From Amycolatopsis sacchari (GTDB taxonomy: Bacteria > Actinomycetota > Actinomycetes > Mycobacteriales > Pseudonocardiaceae), in assembly GCF_900114035.1 (NCBI RefSeq), contig NZ_FORP01000003.1:310001-374000 (forward strand): a DNA stretch of 64,000 nt. The letters are read 5' to 3'. Within the stretch, counting starts at the first letter, position 1. Each line of letters starts with the position of its first letter. Both the position numbers and the translations under genes were made by a program. Under the pieces are notes generated by a model. That model was not told where the DNA came from and ran no database searches. It saw only the letters and a list, made by a program, of their open reading frames with translations. Below are positions 17,534-26,051 of the stretch, in pieces.

Positions 17534-18771
17534 GGGTCCTCGTCTACCCGCACGCGATGGAGATCGGCGGTTCCCAGCTCAACGCACTGCAGCTGGCCGC
17601 GGCCGTCCGCGACCTCGGGCACGACGTGACCGTGGTGAGCGAACCGGGCCCGCTGCTGGAGTTCGTCGCGCGCCACGACCTGCCGCACGTCGGCATTCCC
17701 GCGGACCGGCGGCGGCCCTCGGCGGCCGTAGCCCGCACGCTGTCCACTTTGGTCGGTCAGCGGGGCGTCGACGTCGTGCACGGCTACGAGTGGCCGCCCG
17801 TCCTCGAAGCGCTCGCCGCGACCCGTGGCCGCAGCGCGGTCGTGGGCACCGTGCTGTCGATGTCCGTCGTGCCGTTCTTCCCCCGCACCGTGCCCCTCCT
17901 GGTCGGCACGGAGGCGATCCGCGCCGCGGCGCTCGAAGCGGGCCACGAACACGTCGGGCTGCTGGAACCGCCCGTGGACACCGAGACCGACCACCCCGGC
18001 GTGGACGGCAGCGCGTTCCGCGCGGAGCACGGCCTCGCCCCGGACGTGCCGCTGGTCGCGATGGTGTGCCGGCTCGTGCCGGAGCTGAAGCTGGAGGGCC
18101 TGCTCGCCGCGTGCGACGCGGTCGGTGAACTCGCCATGGCCGGGCACAAGGTCCAGCTGGTCATCGTCGGCGACGGGCGCAGCAGGGCCGACGTGGAGCG
18201 GCGCGCCGCCCGCGCGAACGAGCGCGCGGGGGAACGCGTCGTCGTGCTCACCGGCGAGATCGCCGATCCGCGGCCCGCCTACGCCGCCGCCGACGTGCTG
18301 ATCGGCATGGGTGGCTCGGCGTTGCGCGGGATGGCGTTCGGCAAACCCCTCATCGTCTCCGGCGAACGCGGCTTCAGCGAGCTGCTGACGCCGGAGACCG
18401 CGCCGGTCTTCCTCCGCGGCGGCTGGTACGGGCAGGGGCCCGGCTCCCGGGGCAGCGGGCCCGCCGCGTTGCGGGACGCACTCAAGCCGCTCATCGACGC
18501 GCCGGTCCGCCGCGCCGAGCTGGGTGCGTTCGCCCGGCAGCTCGTCGAGACCCGGTTCAGCCTGCGCCACGCCGCGCAGGTGCTCGTGCAGGAGTACGAA
18601 CGGGCCGTCGCCGAGCCCGTTCCCCGTGCCCGGCTCGCCCGGGACGCCGCCCGCAGCGCCGCGGGCCTGCTCGCCTACAAGTTCGCCCGCAGGTACCAGC
18701 GGATCCGGGGCGCGGTCAGCACCGACGACGCCAACGCCACCCCGGTCCTGATCCCCCAGGAGCGCAGATGA
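17530..18771 (+). CDS. GT4-family glycosyltransferase
   Basis: A 413-residue GT-B glycosyltransferase. MRVLVYPHAMEIGGSQLNALQLA is the N-terminal glycine loop typical of GT4, VAMVCRLVPELKLEGLLAA begins the C-terminal Rossmann domain, and VLIGMGGSALRGMAFGKPLIV replaces the usual E-x7-E donor-binding block. That block starts with Gly-Gly-Ser-Ala rather than Glu, an uncommon variant. The C-terminal tail of about 40 residues is basic, ending with KFARRYQRIRG, and might touch the membrane. The gene overlaps both neighbours by ATGA. Confidence 0.85.
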   Translation: MRVLVYPHAMEIGGSQLNALQLAAAVRDLGHDVTVVSEPGPLLEFVARHDLPHVGIPADRRRPSAAVARTLSTLVGQRGVDVVHGYEWPPVLEALAATRGRSAVVGTVLSMSVVPFFPRTVPLLVGTEAIRAAALEAGHEHVGLLEPPVDTETDHPGVDGSAFRAEHGLAPDVPLVAMVCRLVPELKLEGLLAACDAVGELAMAGHKVQLVIVGDGRSRADVERRAARANERAGERVVVLTGEIADPRPAYAAADVLIGMGGSALRGMAFGKPLIVSGERGFSELLTPETAPVFLRGGWYGQGPGSRGSGPAALRDALKPLIDAPVRRAELGAFARQLVETRFSLRHAAQVLVQEYERAVAEPVPRARLARDAARSAAGLLAYKFARRYQRIRGAVSTDDANATPVLIPQERR

Positions 18772-19874
18772 CCCCGATTCCCTTGGTGGACCTCGCCGTC
18801 CAGCACAGACAGGTGGCCGACGAGGTCGCGGCGGGCTGGGCGGAGGTGCTGGCCACGACCGCCTTCGTCGGCGGGCCCGCGGTGAGCGCCTTCGAAGCCG
18901 AGTTCGCCGCGTACGTGGGCGCGAAGCACTGCATCGGGGTCGGCAACGGCACCGATGCGCTCGAACTCGCGTTGCGGGCCGCCGGGGTGGGTGCGGGCGA
19001 TGAATGCGTCCTGCCGGCCAACACGTTCATCGCCACGGCGGAGGCCGTGGTCAGGGCGGGCGCACGGCCGGTGCTCGTGGACTGTGACGAGGACACCGGG
19101 CTGCTCGACGTCGACGCGATCTCCGGGGTGCTGACCGACCGGACCGCGGCGATCCTCCCGGTGCACCTCTACGGCCAGCCCGCGCCCGTCGAGCGGATCC
19201 TGCCGCTGGCGCGGGCCATCGGTGCGGTGGTCGTCGAGGACGCGGCGCAGGCACAGGGCGCGCGGCGGCACGGCGCGGGCGCCGGGACGCTCGGCGACCT
19301 CGCGGGCACGAGCTTCTACCCGGGCAAGAACCTCGGCGCGTACGGCGACGGCGGAGCCGTGCTGACCGGCGACGCCGAGCTGGCCGAACAGGTCCGGCTG
19401 CTCAGCGCTCACGGCTCACCGCGGAAGTACGAGCACGAGATCGTCGGCTTCAACAGCCGCCTCGACACGCTGCAAGCCGTGGTGTTGTCGGCGAAGCTCA
19501 AGCGGCTGGAGGGCTGGAACGAGGCCCGTCGCGCGGCGGCGGCGCGGTACGACGACCTGCTCGCCGGGCTGCCGCAGGTCACGACACCCGTGGTGCTGCC
19601 GGGCAACGAGCCGGTGTGGCACCTCTACGTCGTGCGGGTGCCGGACCGGGACCGCGTGCTGGCGCACCTGCGGGACCACGGCATCGGCGCCGGCGTGCAC
19701 TACCCGACGCCCGTGCACCGCACGGAGGCCTTCGCGTGGCTCGGCTACGCGGAGGGCGACTTCCCTGTGGCCGAGAAGGTCGGGGGCGAGCTGCTGTCAC
19801 TGCCGTTGTACGCCGAGATCACCCCGGAGCAGCAGGAACGCGTGGTCGGGACGCTCGCAGAGGCACTGCGATGA
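18768..19874 (+). CDS. DegT/DnrJ/EryC1/StrS aminotransferase (WlbE/WbpE or FdtB-like)
   Basis: A 368-residue PLP-dependent sugar aminotransferase. IPLVDLAVQH and FVGGPAVSAFEAEFAAYVG are characteristic, with GNGTDALELALRA and PANTFIATAEAV at the cofactor pocket, VVEDAAQAQGA carrying the PLP-pyridine Asp, and the Schiff-base Lys187 in FYPGKNLGAYGDGG. GVHYPTPVHR is typical of the 3-aminotransferases WlbE/WbpE and FdtB. The acetyltransferase gene that follows overlaps by ATGA, which matches the amination-then-acetylation order of UDP-GlcNAc(3NAc)A or dTDP-3-acetamido-hexose synthesis. Exact sugar unproven. Confidence 0.93.
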   Translation: MTPIPLVDLAVQHRQVADEVAAGWAEVLATTAFVGGPAVSAFEAEFAAYVGAKHCIGVGNGTDALELALRAAGVGAGDECVLPANTFIATAEAVVRAGARPVLVDCDEDTGLLDVDAISGVLTDRTAAILPVHLYGQPAPVERILPLARAIGAVVVEDAAQAQGARRHGAGAGTLGDLAGTSFYPGKNLGAYGDGGAVLTGDAELAEQVRLLSAHGSPRKYEHEIVGFNSRLDTLQAVVLSAKLKRLEGWNEARRAAAARYDDLLAGLPQVTTPVVLPGNEPVWHLYVVRVPDRDRVLAHLRDHGIGAGVHYPTPVHRTEAFAWLGYAEGDFPVAEKVGGELLSLPLYAEITPEQQERVVGTLAEALR

Positions 19875-20446
19875 CCGTGGTGGGCAACGGGGTGCGCGTG
19901 CACCCGCAGGGGTTGTGCGAGAGCGAGCACGTCGGGCCGGGCACGCGGGTGTGGGCCTTCGCCCACGTCCTGCCGGGCGCGCGGATCGGCCGGGACTGCA
20001 ACATCTGCGACTGCGCGTTCGTCGAGGACGGCGCGGTGCTGGGCGACCGGGTGACGGTGAAGAACGGGACGCTGGTGTTCGCCGGTGTCACGTGTGAGGA
20101 CGAGGTCTTCCTCGGGCCGAACGTGTTGTTCACCAACGATCTGCGGCCGCGGGCGCACCTCCGCAAGGGGCCGGAGGAGCTGATGCCGACAACCGTCCGT
20201 CGCGGTGCATCCCTCGGCGCGGGTGTCGTGGTGGTCTGTGGCACGGAGATCGGCGAGTACGCCTTCGCGGCCGCCGGAGCCGTCGTGACCAGGGATGTGC
20301 CGGCGCACGCGTTCGTCGCCGGGAACCCCGCCGAGGTCAAGGGCTGGGTGTGCGTGTGCGGGCACCGGCTGGACGAGCCGCTCAAGTGCGGTGAGTGCGG
20401 GACGGCCTTCGCCACAGCGGAGCGCGGGCTGCGGCGGTTGCCGTGA
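19871..20446 (+). CDS. WbpD/WlbB-like sugar N-acetyltransferase (left-handed beta-helix)
   Basis: A 191-residue hexapeptide-repeat acetyltransferase. Repeats run from residues about 14 to 150 (VGPGTRVWAFAHVLPGARIG, DCAFVEDGAVLGDRVTVK, GASLGAGVVVV, EYAFAAAGAVVTRDVPAHAFVAGNPA). LFTNDLRPRA matches the acceptor loop of WbpD/WlbB and FdtC enzymes, which acetylate a 3-amino sugar nucleotide with acetyl-CoA. After the helix a short tail has a C-x-C and a C-x2-C pair (VCVCGH and KCGECG), probably a zinc ribbon. It overlaps the aminotransferase (ATGA) and the Eis-like gene (GTGA). Confidence 0.92.
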   Translation: MTVVGNGVRVHPQGLCESEHVGPGTRVWAFAHVLPGARIGRDCNICDCAFVEDGAVLGDRVTVKNGTLVFAGVTCEDEVFLGPNVLFTNDLRPRAHLRKGPEELMPTTVRRGASLGAGVVVVCGTEIGEYAFAAAGAVVTRDVPAHAFVAGNPAEVKGWVCVCGHRLDEPLKCGECGTAFATAERGLRRLP

Positions 20447-21573
20447 TCATCCGGGACCTGGCACCCGGCGACTTCGACGCCGTCTGGCGCATCCGGCGCC
20501 GCGCGTTCGGCGGTCCCGCCACGCCGGGTCCCTCCTGGCCGGGCGACCCGGCCACCTTCCGCGGTTTCGTGGCGGAGTCCGGCGGTGAGCCGTGCGGGTT
20601 CCTGCGGATCCGGCGGATGGGGCAGTTCTTCGGCGGCCGGGTGGTCCCGATGGGCGGGCTGGCCAGCGTCGCCGTCGATCCCCACGCCAGGGGCCAGGGC
20701 GTCGCGGGCGGTCTCGTCGCGGCGGCGTTGGAGGCGATGCGTGCCGACGGGCAGCCGTTGTCCGCCTTGTTCACGAGCGTGCCCGCGTTGTACCGCGGCC
20801 GGGGCTGGGAACGGTCCGGTGTGGTCGAGCGCGTCGAGCTGGGGATGACGGCGTTTCGAGGCGTCCCCGGCGGTAAGTACACGCTGCGGCCGCTCACCTC
20901 GTCCACTTTGGACGAATTGCGTGCGTGTTACCTCGAGCTGGCTTGCGATCTCGACGGCATGCTGGCCGGACACACCCCCAGCGGAGATCCGGATCTGGGC
21001 AGCGCTGTGGTCGACAGCGAAGGCAAGCTGCGTGGGTACGTGGCTCTCGACCGCCGTGACGGCGAGCTCGACGTGCATGACTTCGTCGCGCTCGACCAGG
21101 AGGCGGCCGCGACCCTGCTGCGGGCGCTCGGGTCGTGGGCCGGGCTCGTGGACAAGGTGCGGCTCCGACTGCCCGAGCCCGACGTCGTGAGCATGCTGCT
21201 GCCCGATGCCGGAGTGCGCACGGTCGAGCCCTGGTACCTGCGGGTGGTCGACTTCCCCGCCGCCGTGGCCGCCCGAGGCTGGCCCGCCGCCCGCTTCCTG
21301 GCCGAAGGCACCCACACGTGCGTCGAGATCGTCGACGAGCACGCCCCTTGGCACGCAGGCACATACCGGCTGGTCGTCCGCGACGGCACTGTCCACTGTG
21401 TCCAGTCCGACGACCGCCCCGACGTACGCCTGCACGCCAGAGCCCTCGGCCCGTGGTACTCCGGCGCCGTCCCCACCACAACCCTGCGCCGCACCGGCCT
21501 CTGCACCGGCGACGCCTCCGTACTCGACGCACTGATCACCAGCACAACCCCCAGGATGCTCGACTCGTTCTGA
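20443..21573 (+). CDS. Eis-family GNAT acetyltransferase
   Basis: A 376-residue protein with the three-part layout of Eis (enhanced intracellular survival): an N-terminal GNAT domain with the acetyl-CoA loop VAVDPHARGQGVAGG (residues 77-90, R83-G-Q-G86), a middle GNAT-like domain, and a C-terminal SCP2-like domain. It ends MLDSF; in mycobacterial Eis the C-terminal Phe carboxylate is the catalytic base, so that feature is kept. Known Eis enzymes acetylate amines at several positions; the native substrate here is unknown. The GTG at 20443 overlaps the sugar acetyltransferase stop by 4 nt. The last about 190 nt are repeated downstream (see pseudogene entry). Confidence 0.88.
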   Translation: MIIRDLAPGDFDAVWRIRRRAFGGPATPGPSWPGDPATFRGFVAESGGEPCGFLRIRRMGQFFGGRVVPMGGLASVAVDPHARGQGVAGGLVAAALEAMRADGQPLSALFTSVPALYRGRGWERSGVVERVELGMTAFRGVPGGKYTLRPLTSSTLDELRACYLELACDLDGMLAGHTPSGDPDLGSAVVDSEGKLRGYVALDRRDGELDVHDFVALDQEAAATLLRALGSWAGLVDKVRLRLPEPDVVSMLLPDAGVRTVEPWYLRVVDFPAAVAARGWPAARFLAEGTHTCVEIVDEHAPWHAGTYRLVVRDGTVHCVQSDDRPDVRLHARALGPWYSGAVPTTTLRRTGLCTGDASVLDALITSTTPRMLDSF

Positions 21574-21577
21574 CCCC

Positions 21578-21610
21578 TCACCCCAGCCGAAGGAACTCCG
21601 CCCGCAGCGG
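21578..21610 (-). pseudogene. remnant copy of the flippase 3' end
   Basis: These 33 nt match the last 33 nt of the real flippase gene (21996-22028) at 29 positions and encode the same terminal peptide with one change (LRAEFLRLG then stop). The remnant lies 4 nt beyond the Eis-like stop codon, in the convergent orientation, as if it marks an older junction of the two genes. Confidence 0.6.
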
Positions 21611-21792
21611 TACTGTCCACTGTGTCCCGCCCCGACGTACGCCTGCACGCCAGAGCCCTCGGCCCGTGGTACTCCGGAGCCGTCCCCACCACAACCCTGC
21701 GCCGCACCGGCCTCTGCACAGGCGACGCCTCCGTACTCGACGCACTGGTCACGAACACAACCCCGAGAATGCTGGACTCGTTCTGACCCCTC
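21608..21792 (+). pseudogene. remnant second copy of the eis-like 3' end
   Basis: This 185-nt block repeats 21384-21579 with an 11-nt deletion and scattered substitutions. Across the 153 nt ending at the stop codon I count eight substitutions, six synonymous and two conservative (Ile to Val, Ser to Asn), and the frame still ends MLDSF and stop. It has no start and no upstream domain. The synonymous bias suggests it descends from a functional homologous gene end rather than from a recent drift-only duplication. Confidence 0.75.
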
Positions 21793-21995
21793 GGTGATCG
21801 GATTCAGAGCGAGCTCCATGACCGCCTCGCTCGTGACGCTGCATGTTCCACGAGGTACCGGGAACAACCGGCCAGAGCCCGGTGATGCACGGGCACGGGC
21901 GCCAAACGGCAAATTCCCTAGCGGGACGAACGCACCTTCCCTCGCGCGAAGGCGCCCGCTGACCACGTGTCAAGCCGATGCCCGCTAGGCCGCCT
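21793..21995. other. intergenic segment separating the duplicated junction from the flippase
   Basis: About 200 nt with no convincing gene on either strand. It lies between the eis-like remnant and the true end of the flippase gene and is the extra DNA that distinguishes the second junction copy from the first. No insertion-sequence ends or target duplication were recognised. Confidence 0.4.
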
Positions 21996-23423
21996 TCACC
22001 CCAGCCTGCGGAACTCCGCCCGCAGTGGCCACACGAAGGGCAGATACGCCAGCGCCCCCAACACCCCCGCGAGCACCAGCAACAGCGGGGACGGCGGCAA
22101 CGCCAGGCGCAGCCCCACCACGACCATCGCCGCCACGACCGCGCCCGCCGCGGGCTTCGCGAGCGCCGAACCCAGCGCCCGCAACGAAACCCCGGTGCGC
22201 ACCAGCGCGAACAGGTACGCCGGCAACACCACGAACACCGCCACCGCGGCGTGTGCCACGGCCACCCCCCGGATGTCCCCGGTGACGGCGCCGACGGGCA
22301 ACGCCACCACGAGCGCCACCAGCCACAACCCCTGCAACCACAGCGTCAGCCGGGACAGGCCCAGCGCGACGAGGAAGTCGTAACACAGCTCGCAGAACAC
22401 GCGGACCGCCCCGAGCACCGCCAGGAACTGCAGCGCCGCGGCCGCCGCCGCCCAGGCGCCGCCGTACACCGTGGTGATCAGCGGCAACGCGAGCAGCCCC
22501 AGCACGAGGCACACGAACAGGGTCGGCACCGCGAGCAGCGTCGTCATCCTGGCCAGCGTCTCCTGCCGGCGCACCGGATCGTCCTGCACCCTGGCGAACG
22601 CCGCCAGCGACACCCGCCGCACGATCGCGGAGAACACGTTCACCGGCCAGCTCGCGAGGTTGAACGCCTGCAGGTACAACCCGAGCGCCACCGCACCCAG
22701 CACCCGCCCCGTCACGACGTAGTCCACGTTCAGCATCGCGAACACCAGCGCGCTCGCCCCGGCCAGCGGCAGCCCGAACCGCAGCAGCTCGGCGGCCTGC
22801 CGCCGGTCGAACCCCGGCCGCGGCCACATCGACGCGAGCCGGCACAACACCAGCGCGGACAGCACGTTCCCGGCGAGCTGCCCCCAGCCGAGGCTCCACG
22901 CGCCGTGCCCGGTCGCCGCGAGCGACACCGTCACCCCGGTCGTCACCACGAGGTTCGCCACGTCCGACAGCAGCCGCACGCCCTGCCGGAACTCGCGGTT
23001 GACCAGCTGGGCCGGTGCCGCCGTCACGCCGTCGATCAGCACCGTGACGCACAGCAGCCGCACCAGCCCGGTCGCGGCCGGGGCACCGAGCGCCTCCGCG
23101 AACGCCGGCGCGCCGAACCAGCACACGGCGTACAGCAGCACGCTCGAACCGATCGAGATCGTGGTCACTGTCGGGGCGATCCGCCGCGGGTCGCCCGGCC
23201 ACCGCACGAGCGCCAGGCTCACCCCGAGTTCGTTCATCGACAGCACCGCGGTCAGCACGACGAGCGCGACCGCGAACACCCCGAAGTCCTCCGGCACCAG
23301 CAGCCGCGCGAGCACGACCCCGGTGAGGAACGAGCCCAGCTTGGCCAGCACGGTGTTGAGCGCGCTGAAGCTCAGCGCCTTCCGGACGGGACCGCGGGTC
23401 TCCTGGACCGCCCTATGCGCCAC
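21996..23423 (-). CDS. Wzx-like polysaccharide flippase (MOP superfamily)
   Basis: A 475-residue integral membrane protein with about 12-14 hydrophobic helices. The N-terminal block ALSFSALNTVLAKLGSFLTGVVLARLL and the following PEDFGVFAVAL are typical of polysaccharide exporters of the RfbX/Wzx type, and RFGLPLAGASALVFAMLNVDYVV recurs mid-protein as the second half-repeat. It likely flips lipid-linked repeat units across the membrane. It overlaps the upstream PMT-like gene by 11 nt and is part of a four-gene minus-strand operon with polymerase-like and chain-length-like proteins, which supports the role. Confidence 0.9.
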   Translation of the reverse strand: MAHRAVQETRGPVRKALSFSALNTVLAKLGSFLTGVVLARLLVPEDFGVFAVALVVLTAVLSMNELGVSLALVRWPGDPRRIAPTVTTISIGSSVLLYAVCWFGAPAFAEALGAPAATGLVRLLCVTVLIDGVTAAPAQLVNREFRQGVRLLSDVANLVVTTGVTVSLAATGHGAWSLGWGQLAGNVLSALVLCRLASMWPRPGFDRRQAAELLRFGLPLAGASALVFAMLNVDYVVTGRVLGAVALGLYLQAFNLASWPVNVFSAIVRRVSLAAFARVQDDPVRRQETLARMTTLLAVPTLFVCLVLGLLALPLITTVYGGAWAAAAAALQFLAVLGAVRVFCELCYDFLVALGLSRLTLWLQGLWLVALVVALPVGAVTGDIRGVAVAHAAVAVFVVLPAYLFALVRTGVSLRALGSALAKPAAGAVVAAMVVVGLRLALPPSPLLLVLAGVLGALAYLPFVWPLRAEFRRLG

Positions 23424-24672
23424 GGCTCCCCCTCGCGAAACGGACCACCACGGACGCGGCGAGCAGCACGGTCAGCCCGTCGAGCGGGACCCGGAACCGC
23501 AGGCGCGTGAAGAAAACGGCCTGCAGCAGGAAGTTCAGCACGACCAGGACGGCCAGCAGGGTCTCCGTCCGCGACAGCGGCCACCGCCGGGCCAGACCGA
23601 CGCGCAACACGGCCAGCAGCAGCACCGGGTAGTAGGTCAGCGCCAGCACCAGGTCCGCGGTCCGGCCGCCCTGCCCCGAGGTGGCCATGTCGCTGGAGAA
23701 CGAGAACGTGTTCGCCAGCTTTTCGCCGTACAGCACCGCGGCGTCCCCCGGGTGCTCCGTGATCCAGTCGACCGCGCTGTCGCTGAAGTAGCGGTTGATG
23801 CCGACCTCGTCGAGGTGGTGGTCCTTCGCGTGCTGCTCGTAGCGCGAAATGTCCACTTCGGTCCCACTGCCCGCGGTGGTGTGCTCGCTGTTGCCCAGCA
23901 GGAGGTTGATCCCGTCGTTGGTGGACACCGGTACAAAAGCGTGTAGCGCCAAGGCGTTCCGCACGCACCACGCCCCGGGCACGGCGACCGCGAGCGCCAG
24001 CACCGCCGCGGCCGCACCCCACGCCCCGCGCCGCTTCCACGCCATCCACACCGGCACCAGCACGACCGAGAGCGCGAAGTTCGGCACCGTGAGCACGAGC
24101 AGCCCACCGGCCAGCCCCGCGATCACGACGTCGGCCACCCGTCGCCCGCCCCGCGTCTCCACCGCGCTCATCCCGCAGTCGATCGTCACCAGGAGCAGGA
24201 ACAACCCCGGCACCTGCGGGTAGAGCGCGGTCGCGGTGTAGGTCAGCAGCGGGTAACACGCGAGCACGACCGCGGCCAGCGCACCGGCGGGCGCGGCGAA
24301 CACGCGGCGCCCCACCCGGTAGCCGAACCACACGCAGCCCGCCAGCGCGAGCACGCCGACGAACCGCATGGCCAGCACGTCGCCGCCGGTCAGCCCGTGC
24401 ACCGGGGTCAGCAGGAACGGGTACCCGGGCGGGCGGTAGGCGGTGGCCTGCACGCCGTCGGCGCTGTACCCGGCACCGGAGGCGAGCGAACCGGCCAGCT
24501 GCACGTACACCCGTTCGTCGAGGTAGCGCAGGGTGTCGCCGAGCACGAGCGCGTAGCCGCCGGCGAGCAGCAGCGACAGCGCGACGGCGGCGAGCGCGAC
24601 CTGCCGGGCGTGCGCGTCCAGCCAGGCGTACGAGCGGACGAGCACGGGTGGCCGCGCGGTGAGGCTCGTCAT
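23413..24672 (-). CDS. multi-spanning ArnT/PMT-like glycosyltransferase
   Basis: A 419-residue polytopic membrane protein. After the first helix the sequence YLDERVYVQLAGSLASG contains the Asp-Glu pair expected in the first extracytoplasmic loop of GT-C enzymes, and AYRPPGYPFLL is the PPGYP signature of the ArnT/PMT-like (GT39/GT83) group. These enzymes take a sugar from a polyprenyl-phosphate donor and add it outside the cytoplasm. About ten helices follow, with one large hydrophilic loop near residues 255-330. Start overlaps the ligase-like stop (ATGA). The sugar is unknown. Confidence 0.85.
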   Translation of the reverse strand: MTSLTARPPVLVRSYAWLDAHARQVALAAVALSLLLAGGYALVLGDTLRYLDERVYVQLAGSLASGAGYSADGVQATAYRPPGYPFLLTPVHGLTGGDVLAMRFVGVLALAGCVWFGYRVGRRVFAAPAGALAAVVLACYPLLTYTATALYPQVPGLFLLLVTIDCGMSAVETRGGRRVADVVIAGLAGGLLVLTVPNFALSVVLVPVWMAWKRRGAWGAAAAVLALAVAVPGAWCVRNALALHAFVPVSTNDGINLLLGNSEHTTAGSGTEVDISRYEQHAKDHHLDEVGINRYFSDSAVDWITEHPGDAAVLYGEKLANTFSFSSDMATSGQGGRTADLVLALTYYPVLLLAVLRVGLARRWPLSRTETLLAVLVVLNFLLQAVFFTRLRFRVPLDGLTVLLAASVVVRFARGSRGA

Positions 24673-26051
24673 GACTTCACGCTCCGGGTTCGCAGCAGGC
24701 CGCTCAGCGCGGCGCGGATCGTCGGCGGGTCGATCCCGTTCGCCGCGTGCTCGGCCCGCACGGCGCGCAACAGCGCCCCGCTCAGGCCGACGAGCACGAA
24801 CGCGAGCGTGGTCGCCATGGAGAACGCCAGCAGGTCGAACGTCGCCGCGCCGAGCGCGAGCACGGACAACGACGCGACGAGCGTCAGCGCGAGGTCGCGG
24901 ACGTGGACGTTGCGGCTCAGGCTGCGGGCGCGCAAGGCGGCGTACGCGCCGACGACGAACAACGCGATCAGCGCGAACAGGCCGATGAACCCGTTCTGCA
25001 CGAGCGTGCCGAGGTACTGGTTGTCCAGCGGGCCGTACTTGCTGGGCAGGTACGTGCCCAGCCCCCGGCCGAGCCACGGGTGCTGGGCGATCACGACGCT
25101 CGTGGTCGCGTAGTCCTGGGTGCGGCCCGAGATGCTGGTGTCGTTGCCGATGTCGGCGAACAAGCCGTACAGGGTGCCGAGCAGCCCAGGGATGAGGAAC
25201 CGCATGAGCACCATGAACGCGGCGCCCACCAGCACGGCCTGGATGCGGCGGCGGCCGGGCCAGCCGATCAGCAGCACCAGCGCGGCGAGTGCGAGGCCCA
25301 GCATCGCCGAGCGGGACAGCGACACCATCGCGCCGACCGCGACGATCGCGAGGCACAGCCACCACCGCCGCGCCGCCCGCTCCCCGCGGTCGCGCGCCGT
25401 GAACGCGTAGTGCGCGGCGAGCGGCATCGCGACCGCGCACACCACACCGAACTCGATGGGGTGCCCGGTGGTCGCGGCGGGACGGCGGAACGCGGCGCGC
25501 TCCAGGATGAACCCGTCCGCCGTCACGGGGTGCAGCCCGGGCAGCACGAGGTAGCGCGTGAGGTCGAAGTCGGCGAGGAACTGCAGGATGCCGATCACCG
25601 CGACCACCGTGGTGGTCACGACGATGCACTTGAGCACCAGCTCGATCCTGGCGAGCGTGCGCACCCCGTCGCAGATCGCCAGCCCGGCGACGACAACGGC
25701 GAGGATCGTGACGAGCGTCCGGTCGGCCGAGTCGAGTTCGTCCGGCGGCAGGTAGTTGCGGGTGGCGTAGCCGTAGGTGGCCAGCTGGGTGACGATGAAG
25801 ACGAACAGGACCGTGCGGGCCGCGTTGCGCCCCTTCGCGGTGCCGAGCGTCGTCGTCAGCTGGCCGCAGAACCACAGCAGCCCCAGCCCGAGCCCGAACA
25901 CCGTGGCCGGGGTGATGGACATCGAGATCCCGGAGATCACGAGCCGGGCGGGCACGATCAGCGCCACCGCCACGTACCAGCACGCGAGCGTCGCCCCGTC
26001 GGCCCGGCGGCGCGGCCCGGTCGTCGTGGTCACGGGTTCAGTGCCGGTCAC
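24669..26051 (-). CDS. O-antigen ligase/Wzy-like polymerase
   Basis: A 460-residue integral membrane protein with about 11-12 helices. The large periplasmic-type loop has the GRTQDYATTS and HPWLGRGLGTYLP pattern followed by DNQYLGTLVQNGFIGL, which is the Wzy_C (O-antigen ligase/polymerase) signature. It probably polymerises or transfers lipid-linked repeat units outside the membrane. The start ATG at 26051 lies inside the end of the Wzz-like gene (14-nt overlap) and the stop overlaps the PMT-like start. Polymerase versus ligase cannot be separated by sequence alone. Confidence 0.88.
   Translation of the reverse strand: MTGTEPVTTTTGPRRRADGATLACWYVAVALIVPARLVISGISMSITPATVFGLGLGLLWFCGQLTTTLGTAKGRNAARTVLFVFIVTQLATYGYATRNYLPPDELDSADRTLVTILAVVVAGLAICDGVRTLARIELVLKCIVVTTTVVAVIGILQFLADFDLTRYLVLPGLHPVTADGFILERAAFRRPAATTGHPIEFGVVCAVAMPLAAHYAFTARDRGERAARRWWLCLAIVAVGAMVSLSRSAMLGLALAALVLLIGWPGRRRIQAVLVGAAFMVLMRFLIPGLLGTLYGLFADIGNDTSISGRTQDYATTSVVIAQHPWLGRGLGTYLPSKYGPLDNQYLGTLVQNGFIGLFALIALFVVGAYAALRARSLSRNVHVRDLALTLVASLSVLALGAATFDLLAFSMATTLAFVLVGLSGALLRAVRAEHAANGIDPPTIRAALSGLLRTRSVKS

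Noticed and set aside
19819-21966. Long open frame of about 715 codons on the minus strand
   Set aside because: Antisense to the acetyltransferase and eis-like genes; codon pattern is a mirror of GC-rich coding on the plus strand.
21793-21995. Insertion sequence or mobile element remnant
   Set aside because: No inverted ends, transposase fragment or target duplication could be recognised.
21978-23510. 510-codon plus-strand open frame over the flippase
   Set aside because: Gln/His/Arg-rich shadow; the minus strand encodes a well-formed membrane protein.
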